Assembly (NCBI RefSeq): GCF_011758645.1
Contig: NZ_JAAMOZ010000005.1
Span: 62,001-126,000 of the forward strand
Reading direction: 5' to 3'
Source: Brooklawnia cerclae
Lineage (GTDB): Bacteria; Actinomycetota; Actinomycetes; Propionibacteriales; Propionibacteriaceae
Length of the DNA: 64,000 nucleotides
The notes beneath the pieces were generated by a model. That model did not search any database, was not told the DNA's origin, and saw only the letters and a program-made list of their open reading frames with translations. Shown one piece after another: positions 16,969 through 25,212 of this stretch (positions are counted from its first letter, which is position 1; each line of letters starts with the position of its first letter). Made by a program: the position numbers and the translations under genes.

Positions 16969-19422
16969 CTACTCCGCGACCATCGCCGCTGTCGGCGTGA
17001 TGGACGCGGCCCTGCGGGCCGGCACGATCGAGGCGACCCAACCCGCGACGACGGCCACCGCGAACACGAGCAGCAGCCGCGGCCAGGGCAGGTCCACCGC
17101 CACGTCGGTGAGGTCGGAGAGCAGCGCCCCCACACCGGCGATGCCGTACCCGATCCCCAGGCCGATGCCCAGCAGGCCCGACACCAGGGCCAGCAGCACC
17201 GCCTCGAGGCTGAACATCGACCGCACCTGCGCGCGGGTTCCGCCGATCGCGCGCAGCAGACCGATCTCCTGAGTCCGCTCGATCACCGACAGGCCCAGGG
17301 TGTTGCCCACCCCGACCAGGGCGATCACGACCGAGATCGCCAACAGCCCGGTGAGGACGACCAGGACGGCGTCGATGACCTGCTGGATCTGTTCCCGCAT
17401 GATGGCCGGCCCGTCGGCGACGCCACCGGGAATCTGACCCACGACCCCGTTCAGATCGTCGATGACCGTAGCCGGGTCGGAGCCGTCGTCGAAGCGGACG
17501 AACGCACCCACCGTCGCCTGCGGATCGAGCCGCGTGAGGTCGTCGAGCGTCACTACCGGGCTTGCGCCGTGGTCCGGGCTCACGTCGGCGACCAGCGTGA
17601 TCGACCCGTTCGCCGAGGTCGCCGTGAGCCGCTCCCCGTCGGAGACACCGAGGCTCTCGTCCAGCAGGACGACGCCGTCGTCCAACCCGTCGATGTAGCC
17701 GGGGAAGCGCAGCACCTGCGCGATCTGCGGCCCGACGCCCATGACGGCGGCATCGGAGACCGGCTGCCCGTCTGGATGCTCCAGCGTGACGGCCCGGGAG
17801 GCCGCCACCCGCTCCACGGCGGCCACGCCCTCGGTCTGCCCGATGCGGGCGATCATGGCGTCGTCCAGCGACTCGTCGGCCGAGACCTGGACGTCGGTGG
17901 GGAACTCCTCGTCGATCGCGCGGTTGACGGTCGCCTGCCCCGTGGCGGCCCCGACGACCAGCGTGGTGATCAGCGTCACGCCGACCAGCAGCGCGCTGGC
18001 CGTGCTCGCCGCACGCCCGGGGTTGCGCCGCACGTTGCCCACCGCGAGTTCGGCGGGAGCCCCGGCGAGCCGGCGCAGCGGCGCCCCGACCAGCCTGACC
18101 AGGGCGGGGACGACCAAGCCCGCGACCATGAGAACGCCGACGAAGCTCACCAGTCCGCCGAGGATCCCGGATGCCAGCGACATCTCGCGGTAGCCCACGA
18201 CCAGTGCCGCTGCCCCACCGACCACCAGCACGGTCCCGACGGCGATACGCGCTATCCCGGCGCGCGAACGCGCCGGTGCCGGCGACAGCGGGCGCAGCGC
18301 GGCCACCGGGAGCACCCTGGTGGCCCGTCGCGCCGGCGCGAGGGCCGCGACGACCGTCACGGCGGTTCCGACGAGGACGGGCACCACGAGCGTGGGCCAG
18401 GTGATCGCCACGCTGGTGACGGGGATGTTCGTGCTCCCGCCCAGCACGGTGAGCAGGACCGCGCCGAGGCCGACGCCCAACCCCACGCCCGCGGCTGATG
18501 CCACCACCGCGACGACGAGGGCCTCGCGCACGACCATGCCGAAGACCTGCCCGCGTGTGGCCCCCACGCACCGCAGTAGGGCGAGCTGCTGGGTGCGCTG
18601 CGTCACCATGATGGCGAAGCTGTTGGCGATGACCAGGGCCGACACGAACAGCGAGATGGACACGATGGCCAACAGGAACGCCGTCAGCTCGTCGCCGCCC
18701 TGGCTGTACCGGTCGACCAGGTGCTCGACCTGGTCGGCGCCTGTGCGCACGACGGCCGAGGTGCCGGCGATGCCCGTGACCGCCAGGGCCGCGTCCCGGA
18801 CCGCCTGGGGGTCACCGGAGCCGTAGAGGTAGACGGTGCTGTAGCCGTCGAGCCCGCCCCACGCCATCACATCGGCACTGGACGCGTAGACGTACGCCTG
18901 AGAGGGTTGCGGGGTGGCGTCCAGCCCGGGCTCCACGATGCCGACGATGTGGGCGGTCACCGGCTCGCCGCCGAAGGGCTCCAGGAACAGGTCGTCACCG
19001 ACCGACAGATCGGCCGCGTCGGCCAAGGCCGCGTTGATGGCGACCTCCCCCTGTCGTTCGGGCAGACCCCCGGCGGTCAGAGTGGTCTCGGAACTCAGCG
19101 GCGGAGTCGTCTCGGCGGTCACGACGCGCTGACGGCCGCCCGAGGTCTGGACCATGGACGCCTGGGCGACGGGGCGGACCTGGTCCACCCCGTCGATGCC
19201 GGCCAGCGCGTCGACGGCGGTCTGCGGAATGCCCGGAGCGTCGTAGTCCGAGCCCGGTTCGACGACGGCGACGGCATCGCCGACCACACCGGCCGCGGCA
19301 CGCTCGATGGCCTTGGTGAGGGTTGCGGTGGTGAGGAGCGTCGCGGCGAGGAAGGCGACACCGAGGGCGATGGCGACCGCGGTCGACACCAGCCTGCGAG
19401 GTTGGGTGCGCACCGGGTTCAC
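16969..19422 (-). CDS. FtsX/MacB-type ABC transporter permease
   Basis: The 817-residue permease has the duplicated actinobacterial layout: an N-terminal helix (about 15-38), a periplasmic MacB core domain, three helices with an FtsX domain (about 255-400), a further helix pair, a second extracellular domain and a final FtsX domain with three helices (about 680-810). Such permeases use ATP to move an extracellular domain, for example to extrude lipids, peptides or lipoproteins, rather than forming a channel. The GTG at 19422 overlaps the ATPase stop by 4 nt, so both form a two-gene operon. No substrate is indicated by the neighbourhood. Confidence 0.92.
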   Translation of the reverse strand: MNPVRTQPRRLVSTAVAIALGVAFLAATLLTTATLTKAIERAAAGVVGDAVAVVEPGSDYDAPGIPQTAVDALAGIDGVDQVRPVAQASMVQTSGGRQRVVTAETTPPLSSETTLTAGGLPERQGEVAINAALADAADLSVGDDLFLEPFGGEPVTAHIVGIVEPGLDATPQPSQAYVYASSADVMAWGGLDGYSTVYLYGSGDPQAVRDAALAVTGIAGTSAVVRTGADQVEHLVDRYSQGGDELTAFLLAIVSISLFVSALVIANSFAIMVTQRTQQLALLRCVGATRGQVFGMVVREALVVAVVASAAGVGLGVGLGAVLLTVLGGSTNIPVTSVAITWPTLVVPVLVGTAVTVVAALAPARRATRVLPVAALRPLSPAPARSRAGIARIAVGTVLVVGGAAALVVGYREMSLASGILGGLVSFVGVLMVAGLVVPALVRLVGAPLRRLAGAPAELAVGNVRRNPGRAASTASALLVGVTLITTLVVGAATGQATVNRAIDEEFPTDVQVSADESLDDAMIARIGQTEGVAAVERVAASRAVTLEHPDGQPVSDAAVMGVGPQIAQVLRFPGYIDGLDDGVVLLDESLGVSDGERLTATSANGSITLVADVSPDHGASPVVTLDDLTRLDPQATVGAFVRFDDGSDPATVIDDLNGVVGQIPGGVADGPAIMREQIQQVIDAVLVVLTGLLAISVVIALVGVGNTLGLSVIERTQEIGLLRAIGGTRAQVRSMFSLEAVLLALVSGLLGIGLGIGYGIAGVGALLSDLTDVAVDLPWPRLLLVFAVAVVAGWVASIVPARRAASITPTAAMVAE

Positions 19423-20180
19423 CGCCCCTGTTCCGTGTGCCCCGGACCTGCGGGATCGACGATCCGGTCACCGGAGATCTGGCCGTCGGTGAGGGTGATG
19501 ACGCGGTCGGCGTACCCCGCCGCCCGGGGGTCGTGGGTGACCATGATGATCGTCTGCCCCAGTTCGCGGACGCTGCGGCGCAGGAAGTCGAGCAAGTCGG
19601 CCCCCGAGGCCGAGTCGAGCGCGCCCGTCGGCTCGTCCGCGAAGATCACGTCGGGACGCGTGATCAGTGCCCGCGCCACGGCGACGCGCTGCTGCTGGCC
19701 GCCCGACATCTCACCGGGGCGATGGGACAGCCGGTCCTGAATGCCGAGGACGCGGACGATGTGGTCGAACCACTCGCGGTCGGGTTTGCGCCCTGCGAGC
19801 CGCAGCGGCAGGACGATGTTCTCCTCGGCGGTGCCCGTCGGGAGCAGGTTGAACGCCTGGAAGACGAAGCCAACGCGCTCCCGGCGGACGAGGGTGAGCT
19901 CGCGGTCACCCAGGGAGGTGATCTCGGTGTTCCCGATCCAGGCCCGGCCGCTCGTGACGGAATCGAGCCCTGCCGCGCAGTGCATGAGGGTCGACTTGCC
20001 GGAGCCGGACGGGCCCATGATCGCGGTGAACATGCCCCGGTCGAACTCGACGCTGACGTGGTCGAGTGCCCGGATCACGGTCTCGCCGGTTCCGTAGACC
20101 TTGGTGAGGTCCTGGGTTCGCAGTGCCGGGCCGGACGTCGGGGCGGACGGAGGTGCTGGGGAGAAGGTCGGTGAACTCAT
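19419..20180 (-). CDS. MacB/LolD-type ABC transporter ATP-binding protein
   Basis: The 253-residue ATPase energises the FtsX-type permease encoded next. Walker A GPSGSGKST, Q-loop in FVFQAFNLLP, signature MSGGQQQRVAVARAL and Walker B DVIFADEPTGALDS are all present; the EPTGALD form is typical of the LolD/MacB/FtsE subfamily. I chose the ATG at 20178-20180 (MSSPTFSP), which leaves a short Ser/Pro-rich tail before the first strand. The upstream frame extension reaches into the intergenic region and has no family similarity. Confidence 0.93.
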   Translation of the reverse strand: MSSPTFSPAPPSAPTSGPALRTQDLTKVYGTGETVIRALDHVSVEFDRGMFTAIMGPSGSGKSTLMHCAAGLDSVTSGRAWIGNTEITSLGDRELTLVRRERVGFVFQAFNLLPTGTAEENIVLPLRLAGRKPDREWFDHIVRVLGIQDRLSHRPGEMSGGQQQRVAVARALITRPDVIFADEPTGALDSASGADLLDFLRRSVRELGQTIIMVTHDPRAAGYADRVITLTDGQISGDRIVDPAGPGHTEQGR

Positions 20181-20505
20181 GACCCCGACGCTACGGACGA
20201 CACCCCTGGGCGCACATCGGGCGGCGGATTGGTCCCGGGCCTCCCCCCGGGGGCTGATCCGCCGACCCACGTCACCCCGGGGTAGGAGGGGCCCTCAGGG
20301 GTTCCCCGTGGGGGTCGTCCTGCGGGAACGACGGCGACCGGGCTCTCCCTCGACAGGCTCAAAGACCCGGAACCCGCTCATTTCGACGGGCTCAACGAGC
20401 CACATCGGTCCTTGAGCCCGTCGAAAGGACCGCCTCGACCCCGTTCGACGAACGCTCGCGTCCCTCACCCGGATATTCTGAGCGCGACCGTTGAGGAGGC
20501 AGCCG
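20181..20505. other. Divergent intergenic region with hairpin-repeat cluster B
   Basis: 325 nt between the divergent ABC ATPase and nrtR genes. The left half (20181-20345) is very G/C-rich with C- and G-runs and no gene. 20345-20431 holds three hairpin-repeat copies, the best being GGTCCTT (20407-20413), loop GAGCCCGTCGA and AAGGACC (20425-20431). A TATTCT -10 box for nrtR follows at 20474-20479. Promoters for both genes must lie here; the one for the ATPase is not obvious. Confidence 0.7.
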
Positions 20506-21411
20506 GTGGACGGACAGGCGGTGTCGGCCGAACTACTCGCCGTCGTGGTGGCGATGGTGGAGGGCGAGCCCTGCGTCCTCACCCTGGGAGCCCCCCCGAG
20601 GCTGCCCGCCGGGCCGCTCATGCCCGGCCATCGTTCCCTGCAGACCGCCACCCGGGCCTGGGTCGAGGAGCAGACCGGCCGGACGCTCGGCTACCTCGAG
20701 CAGCTGTACACCTTCGCCGGGGTCGACCGCGCCGAGGCCCCGGGACGCCGCATCTCGATCTCCTATCTCGGTCTGACCACGCCGGACGACAGCACCGGCA
20801 TCGGCCGTTGGCATCCGTGGTACGACCTGCTGCCGTGGGAGGACCTGCGGTCGGGGGCCGGGCTGCCCGCAACCGTGGTGCCCAGCCTCACCGCCTGGAC
20901 CCAGAGCGATCCGGCCTTCGCGGGGAATCGGCGGCAGCGGTGCGCCATCACGTTCGGGTTGGACGGGCAGCCCTGGCAGCCCGACCTCGTCCTGCAGCGT
21001 TACGAGCTCCTGTACGAGGTGGGGCTGCTGCCCGAGTCGCCCGCGGAGTGGCGGCTTCCGGACACGGACCTGGTTCCCGGAGAGCGCATGGTGGGTGACC
21101 ATCGCAGGGTGCTCGCCACCGGGCTGGCCCGGCTACGCGCGAAGATCCAGTACCGGCCGGTGGTGTTCGAGCTGATGGCACCCGATTTCACCCTGCGCCA
21201 GCTGCAGGACTGCGTGGAGGCGCTCGCCGGGACCGTCATCCACACGCAGAACTTCCGGCGGCTGGTCGAGCAGCAGGAACTCGTCGAGGAGACCGGGGGT
21301 GTGGACGCGTCCACCGGCGGCCGACCGGCGAGGCTCTACCGGTTCCGCCGCCAGGTGCTCCAGCAACGCAGTGTCGCGGGCACCAAGCTACCCGCCGCAC
21401 GCGTGCGCTGA
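20506..21411 (+). CDS. nrtR: NrtR-type Nudix transcriptional regulator of NAD synthesis
   Basis: NrtR proteins pair a catalytically dead or weak Nudix domain, which senses ADP-ribose or related NAD breakdown products, with a C-terminal winged helix that represses NAD genes. The 301-residue product shows both parts. The Nudix-like fold (about residues 5-150) includes ATRAWVEEQTGRTLGYLEQLYTF in place of a full Nudix box. The winged helix (about 195-290) includes FTLRQLQDCVEALAGTVIHTQNFRRLV and ends in the family-typical RPARLYRFR. I chose GTG 20506 because GAGGAGG sits at 20493-20499. The adjacent nadABC operon with palindromic operators supports the role. Confidence 0.85.
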   Translation: MDGQAVSAELLAVVVAMVEGEPCVLTLGAPPRLPAGPLMPGHRSLQTATRAWVEEQTGRTLGYLEQLYTFAGVDRAEAPGRRISISYLGLTTPDDSTGIGRWHPWYDLLPWEDLRSGAGLPATVVPSLTAWTQSDPAFAGNRRQRCAITFGLDGQPWQPDLVLQRYELLYEVGLLPESPAEWRLPDTDLVPGERMVGDHRRVLATGLARLRAKIQYRPVVFELMAPDFTLRQLQDCVEALAGTVIHTQNFRRLVEQQELVEETGGVDASTGGRPARLYRFRRQVLQQRSVAGTKLPAARVR

Positions 21412-21532
21412 CCGGCCCGGCCGCAGCGTGAGGTCGTAGCCCTGCGGGCGATCATCCCGGCGCGCGCTGACCGTCTCCGGGTGGCCGCGACCGTTCGGAA
21501 CCGAGGTCAGGCGGGGTTCTCCGGACGAGGTC

Positions 21533-21640
21533 GTGACACAGTTCCTTGAATTTGCACTGCGCTCCGCCCCTGACGAGCATCTTCCCTTGTCACGTGCAAG
21601 CATCATGCGGGCCCGGCACAAATTGAAGGAACTGTGTCAC
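21533..21640. repeat. 108-bp terminal-inverted-repeat element, copy 1
   Basis: Bounded by a 22-bp inverted repeat with one mismatch (21533-21554 and 21619-21640), outermost bases GTGACACAGTTCCTT and its complement. The inner 64 nt are not conserved overall, but contain CATG at a fixed position: the ATG is 20 nt before the GAAGGAAC of the right arm, as in the two other copies. It sits between nrtR and the nad operators. The flanking 21412-21532 shows no gene or clear signal. Confidence 0.85.
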
Positions 21641-21702
21641 GGCCTTCGGCGCTGCCGGCCCCTCGGCGGGCCGCATCATCATGCGATCCCCCTGGTCATC
21701 TC

Positions 21703-21723
21703 TTTTGCTCAGGAGTAGCATAA
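21703..21723 (+). promoter_or_regulatory. Candidate NrtR operator 1 upstream of nadA
   Basis: Imperfect palindrome TTTTGCT-N7-AGCATAA. It is followed after one base by a second site of the same 7-7-7 layout. A possible promoter (TTGCTC at 21705-21710, TACTCA at 21728-21733, 17-nt spacer) overlaps both. Assignment to NrtR rests on position and symmetry. Confidence 0.65.
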
Positions 21724-21724
21724 C

Positions 21725-21745
21725 TTTTACTCAAAGCTAGCAAAA
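21725..21745 (+). promoter_or_regulatory. Candidate NrtR operator 2 upstream of nadA
   Basis: Palindrome TTTTACT-N7-AGCAAAA, centre-to-centre 22 bp from operator 1, so two dimers would bind on the same face of the helix. The site ends 18 nt before the nadA ATG, with the ribosome-binding site GAGGGAGG in between. Confidence 0.65.
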
Positions 21746-21763
21746 GCGTCGAGGGAGGACGCC

Positions 21764-22747
21764 ATGACAACAACCCTGATGACCGCCGCGGAGCTCTACC
21801 CGAGAGTGCGGCACGTCGTGCCCGCCGTCGAGTGGGCGACGATGGCCGACGACGTCGACGCGATCGGCCGACTCAAGCGCGAGCGCAACGCCGTGATCCT
21901 CGCCCACAACTACATGACCCCGGAGATCTTCCACGGGGTGTCCGACATCGTCGGAGACTCCCTCGCCCTGGCCCGGGAGGCGACGTCCGTCGAAGCCGAC
22001 GTGATCGTGCTCGCCGGGGTCCACTTCATGGCCGAGACGGCCAAGCTGCTCAACCCCACCAGGACGGTGCTGCTGCCCGACCTCCGCTCGGGCTGCTCGC
22101 TGGCCGAGTCGATCACCCCGGCCGACGTCCGCGAACTGCGGCGCCTGCACCCGGGCGTGCCGGTGGTGACCTACGTGAACACCTCGGCGGCGGTGAAGGC
22201 GGAGTCCGACATCTGCTGCACGTCGGGCAACGCCGTGGCAGTCATCGAGAGCCTCGGCGTGCCCGAGGTGATCATGATCCCCGACCAGTTCCTCGCCGCC
22301 AACGTAGCTCGTCAGACGGGAGTCCGGGTGATCACCCACCCCGGCGCCTGCGAGGTGCACGAGCGCTTCACCCCCGCCGACATCCGGCAGATCCGCGACG
22401 ATCACCCCGGGGTCACCGTGCTCGCCCACCCCGAATGCCCACCGGCGGTGCTGGACGAGGCCGACTACGCCGGATCCACTGCCCAGATGGTCGCCTTCGT
22501 CGCAGCCCGGCAGCCGGAACGCGTGGCCCTGATCACCGAGTGCTCGATGAGCGACAACGTCGCCCAGCAGTTCCCCGACATCGACTTCGTCCGCCCGTGC
22601 AACCTGTGCCCCCACATGAAGCGCAACACCCTGGGGACGATCCGGCACGCCCTGGAGACCATGACGCACCAGGTCACCGTCCAACCGGACGTCGCCGAGC
22701 GCGCACGCCTGGCCGTCGACCGCATGCTCGCGGTGGGGAACAAGTGA
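21764..22747 (+). CDS. nadA: Quinolinate synthase A
   Basis: Condenses iminoaspartate with dihydroxyacetone phosphate to quinolinate, using a [4Fe-4S] cluster. The 327-residue protein contains the expected cysteines in LRSGCSLAES, ICCTSGNAV and RPCNLCPHMK, plus the substrate segment LAHNYMTPEIF near the N-terminus. The ATG follows GAGGGAGG. Its stop overlaps the nadB start by one base. First gene of the nadABC operon behind the two palindromic operators, so repression by NrtR would control the whole de novo NAD pathway up to nicotinate mononucleotide. Confidence 0.97.
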   Translation: MTTTLMTAAELYPRVRHVVPAVEWATMADDVDAIGRLKRERNAVILAHNYMTPEIFHGVSDIVGDSLALAREATSVEADVIVLAGVHFMAETAKLLNPTRTVLLPDLRSGCSLAESITPADVRELRRLHPGVPVVTYVNTSAAVKAESDICCTSGNAVAVIESLGVPEVIMIPDQFLAANVARQTGVRVITHPGACEVHERFTPADIRQIRDDHPGVTVLAHPECPPAVLDEADYAGSTAQMVAFVAARQPERVALITECSMSDNVAQQFPDIDFVRPCNLCPHMKRNTLGTIRHALETMTHQVTVQPDVAERARLAVDRMLAVGNK

Positions 22748-24306
22748 TGGCGCGCCGCATCGAGGCCGGGTGCCCGGTGATCATCGGGGCCGGGCTGGCC
22801 GGGCTGAGCGCGGCCATCGAGCTGTCCCCCGTACCGTGTGTCGTCGTGAGCGGGGGCGAGATCGGCGTGGGCACCTCCACGGGCTGGGCCCAGGGTGGGA
22901 TCGCGGCGGCCGTCGGGCCCGACGACGATCCCACCCTGCACGTCGCCGACACCCTGGCTGCCGGCGCGGGGCTGTGCGACCCCGAGGCGGTCACCCGGAT
23001 CGTCTCCGAGGGCCCCGCCGCCATCGCCTGGCTGACCGAGCAGGGAGCCCGGTTCGACCGGTCGGACGACACCGCCGGCACCGGGGCGGGCCGCCTGCTG
23101 CTCGGCCTGGAGGGCGCCCACAGCCGTCGCCGCATCGTCCACGCCGGAGACTTCACGGGCGCCGAACTGCTGCGTGCGGTGGCGAGCCGGGCTCGCGAGC
23201 TGGATTCGGTGTCGCTGTGGGACCACACCCTCGCCACCGCCGTGCTGGTCGACGGCGGGCGCGTCGTCGGGGTGCGGGTGTCCACACCCACCGGCCCGCT
23301 CGACCTGATGACCGGCGTCGCGGTGCTGGCCACCGGCGGCGTCGGCGGGCTGTTCGCCCACACCACCAATCCGCTCGGATCGCGCGGCCAGGGTCTCGCC
23401 CTGGCCTTCCGGGCGGGTGCCGTGTTGCGCGACCTCGAGATGGTGCAGTTCCACCCCACCGCCCTGGCGCTCGACTCGGACCCGATGCCACTGGTCAGCG
23501 AGGCCGTGCGTGGGGAGGGCGCCGTCCTGGTGAACGAACTCGGCGAACGAGTGCTGGACAACCCGCTGGCGGCGCGCGACGTCGTCTCCCGTGCGGAATG
23601 GGCGCAGCTCCAGGCCGGGCACCAGGTGTTCCTGGACGCCCGCGCAGCCCTGGGCGAGCGGTTCGCCGAACGGTTCCCCTCGATCAACGCCACGGCGACC
23701 GCCGCCGGCATGGATCCCTCCCGTGACCCGCTTCCCGTGCGTCCCGCCGCCCATTACCACATGGGCGGAGTGCTGGTGGACGACGACGGGGCTACCACCG
23801 TACCCGGGCTGTACGCCGTCGGCGAGGTGGCCTCGACCGGCCTCCACGGGGCGAATCGGCTGGCCAGCAACTCCCTGCTGGAGGCGGTGGTCTGCGGACG
23901 CCGGGCGGCTCGGCACCTGGCGGCGTCCGGAGGGCTCGCGAGCGGCCTCCCACCCGCCCTGCCGGGGATCACGCGGTCCGGCACGTGCCCGGACGGGGAG
24001 GCTCCCGACGGTCTCGCGCGACCCGATCCGGCACAGCCCGATCCCGTGGTCCAGCGCGTCCGCCGCATCACCTCCCGGGCCGCCGGCGTCCTGCGCACCG
24101 GCGACGGACTGCGTGCCGCGCTCGGCGAACTCGCCGCATACCGGGACTCCGACGCCGGGCTCGTGGCCTGGCTGCTGGTGCACTCGGCGCTCACCCGCGA
24201 GGAGTCACGCGGAGCCCACACCCGGCTCGATCATCCGGGCACCACCGAGATCGGCGGCCACACCCTCGTGGACGCCACCGTTCTGGCGAACAGGAACGCA
24301 GCATGA
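22747..24306 (+). CDS. nadB: L-aspartate oxidase
   Basis: FAD enzyme that oxidises L-aspartate to iminoaspartate for quinolinate synthase. The 519-residue product has the dinucleotide motif VIIGAGLAGLSAAIEL near the N-terminus, the family motif STGWAQGGIAAAVG, and VGGLFAHTTNPLGSRGQGLALAFRAGA with the following QFHPTAL. The C-terminal helical domain carries HSALTREESRGAH. A short Gly/Pro-rich insertion lies around residue 410. The start overlaps nadA by 1 nt and the stop overlaps nadC by 4 nt, so the three enzymes are translationally coupled. Confidence 0.96.
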   Translation: MARRIEAGCPVIIGAGLAGLSAAIELSPVPCVVVSGGEIGVGTSTGWAQGGIAAAVGPDDDPTLHVADTLAAGAGLCDPEAVTRIVSEGPAAIAWLTEQGARFDRSDDTAGTGAGRLLLGLEGAHSRRRIVHAGDFTGAELLRAVASRARELDSVSLWDHTLATAVLVDGGRVVGVRVSTPTGPLDLMTGVAVLATGGVGGLFAHTTNPLGSRGQGLALAFRAGAVLRDLEMVQFHPTALALDSDPMPLVSEAVRGEGAVLVNELGERVLDNPLAARDVVSRAEWAQLQAGHQVFLDARAALGERFAERFPSINATATAAGMDPSRDPLPVRPAAHYHMGGVLVDDDGATTVPGLYAVGEVASTGLHGANRLASNSLLEAVVCGRRAARHLAASGGLASGLPPALPGITRSGTCPDGEAPDGLARPDPAQPDPVVQRVRRITSRAAGVLRTGDGLRAALGELAAYRDSDAGLVAWLLVHSALTREESRGAHTRLDHPGTTEIGGHTLVDATVLANRNAA

Positions 24307-25148
24307 GGCAACTACCGCGAATCGTCATCGAGCCCCTCGTGCGAGCCGCCCTCCTGGAGGATCTCGGCCGGGCCGGTGACATCACCACCGACGCCGTCGT
24401 GGACCCCGCCGATCACTCCGAGGCGGCGATCGTCGCCCGCGAGCCGGGTGTCGTCGCGGGTCTGGCCTGCGCCGAACTCGCGTGGACGCTGGTCGACCCA
24501 CGAGTTGCCGTGCAGGTGCTCGTCCCGGACGGTTCGCACGTCGAGCCCGGCGCGGCGATCGCGCGGGTGAGCGGGCCGTCACGGGCGGTGCTCACCGCCG
24601 AGCGGGTCGCGCTGAACTTCCTGGGGCACCTGTCGGGCGTCGCCACCGGCACCGCGACGATCGCCGACGCGATCGCGCACACCCGCGCCCAGGTGTGTGA
24701 CACCCGCAAGACCATCCCCGGCCTGCGGGCGCTGCAGAAGTACGCGGTGGTCGCCGGCGGCGGCTCGAACCACCGCTTCGGGCTGGACGACGCCGTCCTC
24801 ATCAAGGACAACCACATCGCCGTCGCGGGCGGCATCACCGCCGCCGTCGGACGCGTGCGGGCATCGGTGGGTCACATGGTCAAGGTCGAGGTCGAGGTCG
24901 ACACCCTCGACCAGCTCCGCGAGCTGATCGCCACGGGCGCCGACGCCGTGCTGCTCGACAACATGGGCCCGAGCCTGCTCGCGGAGGCCGTGACGCTGGT
25001 GGACGGCCGCATGGTCACCGAGGCATCGGGACGCATCACCCCGGCGACCGCCACCGGTCTGGCCGAAGCGGGCGTCGACCTGATCTCGGTCGGCTGGCTC
25101 ACACATTCGGCGCGCGTCCTCGACGTCGGGCTCGATCACCTCAGCTGA
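24303..25148 (+). CDS. nadC: Quinolinate phosphoribosyltransferase (decarboxylating)
   Basis: Converts quinolinate and PRPP to nicotinate mononucleotide, CO2 and PPi. The 281-residue protein has an N-terminal alpha/beta sandwich and a C-terminal open barrel with the family motifs TRKTIPGLRALQKYAV, GGGSNHRFGLDDAVLIKDNH and the Glu-rich strand VKVEVEVDTLDQL. The ATG at 24303 overlaps nadB by 4 nt. It ends the operon; a strong hairpin follows within 11 nt. Confidence 0.97.
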   Translation: MRQLPRIVIEPLVRAALLEDLGRAGDITTDAVVDPADHSEAAIVAREPGVVAGLACAELAWTLVDPRVAVQVLVPDGSHVEPGAAIARVSGPSRAVLTAERVALNFLGHLSGVATGTATIADAIAHTRAQVCDTRKTIPGLRALQKYAVVAGGGSNHRFGLDDAVLIKDNHIAVAGGITAAVGRVRASVGHMVKVEVEVDTLDQLRELIATGADAVLLDNMGPSLLAEAVTLVDGRMVTEASGRITPATATGLAEAGVDLISVGWLTHSARVLDVGLDHLS

Positions 25149-25158
25149 CGAGATTATT

Positions 25159-25198
25159 GGGGTGGATCGTGGGTCGAGTTCGACCGACGATCCACCCC
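25159..25198. terminator. Bidirectional terminator between nadC and the lacI-type gene
   Basis: Outer stem GGGGTGGATCGT (25159-25170) with ACGATCCACCCC (25187-25198), inner stem GGTCGA (25172-25177) with TCGACC (25180-25185), 2-nt loop and one internal mismatch. A/T-rich sequence on both sides (ATTATT before, ATAACTTT after) makes it usable in both directions between the two convergent genes. Confidence 0.85.
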
Positions 25199-25212
25199 GA
25201 TAACTTTGCGGG

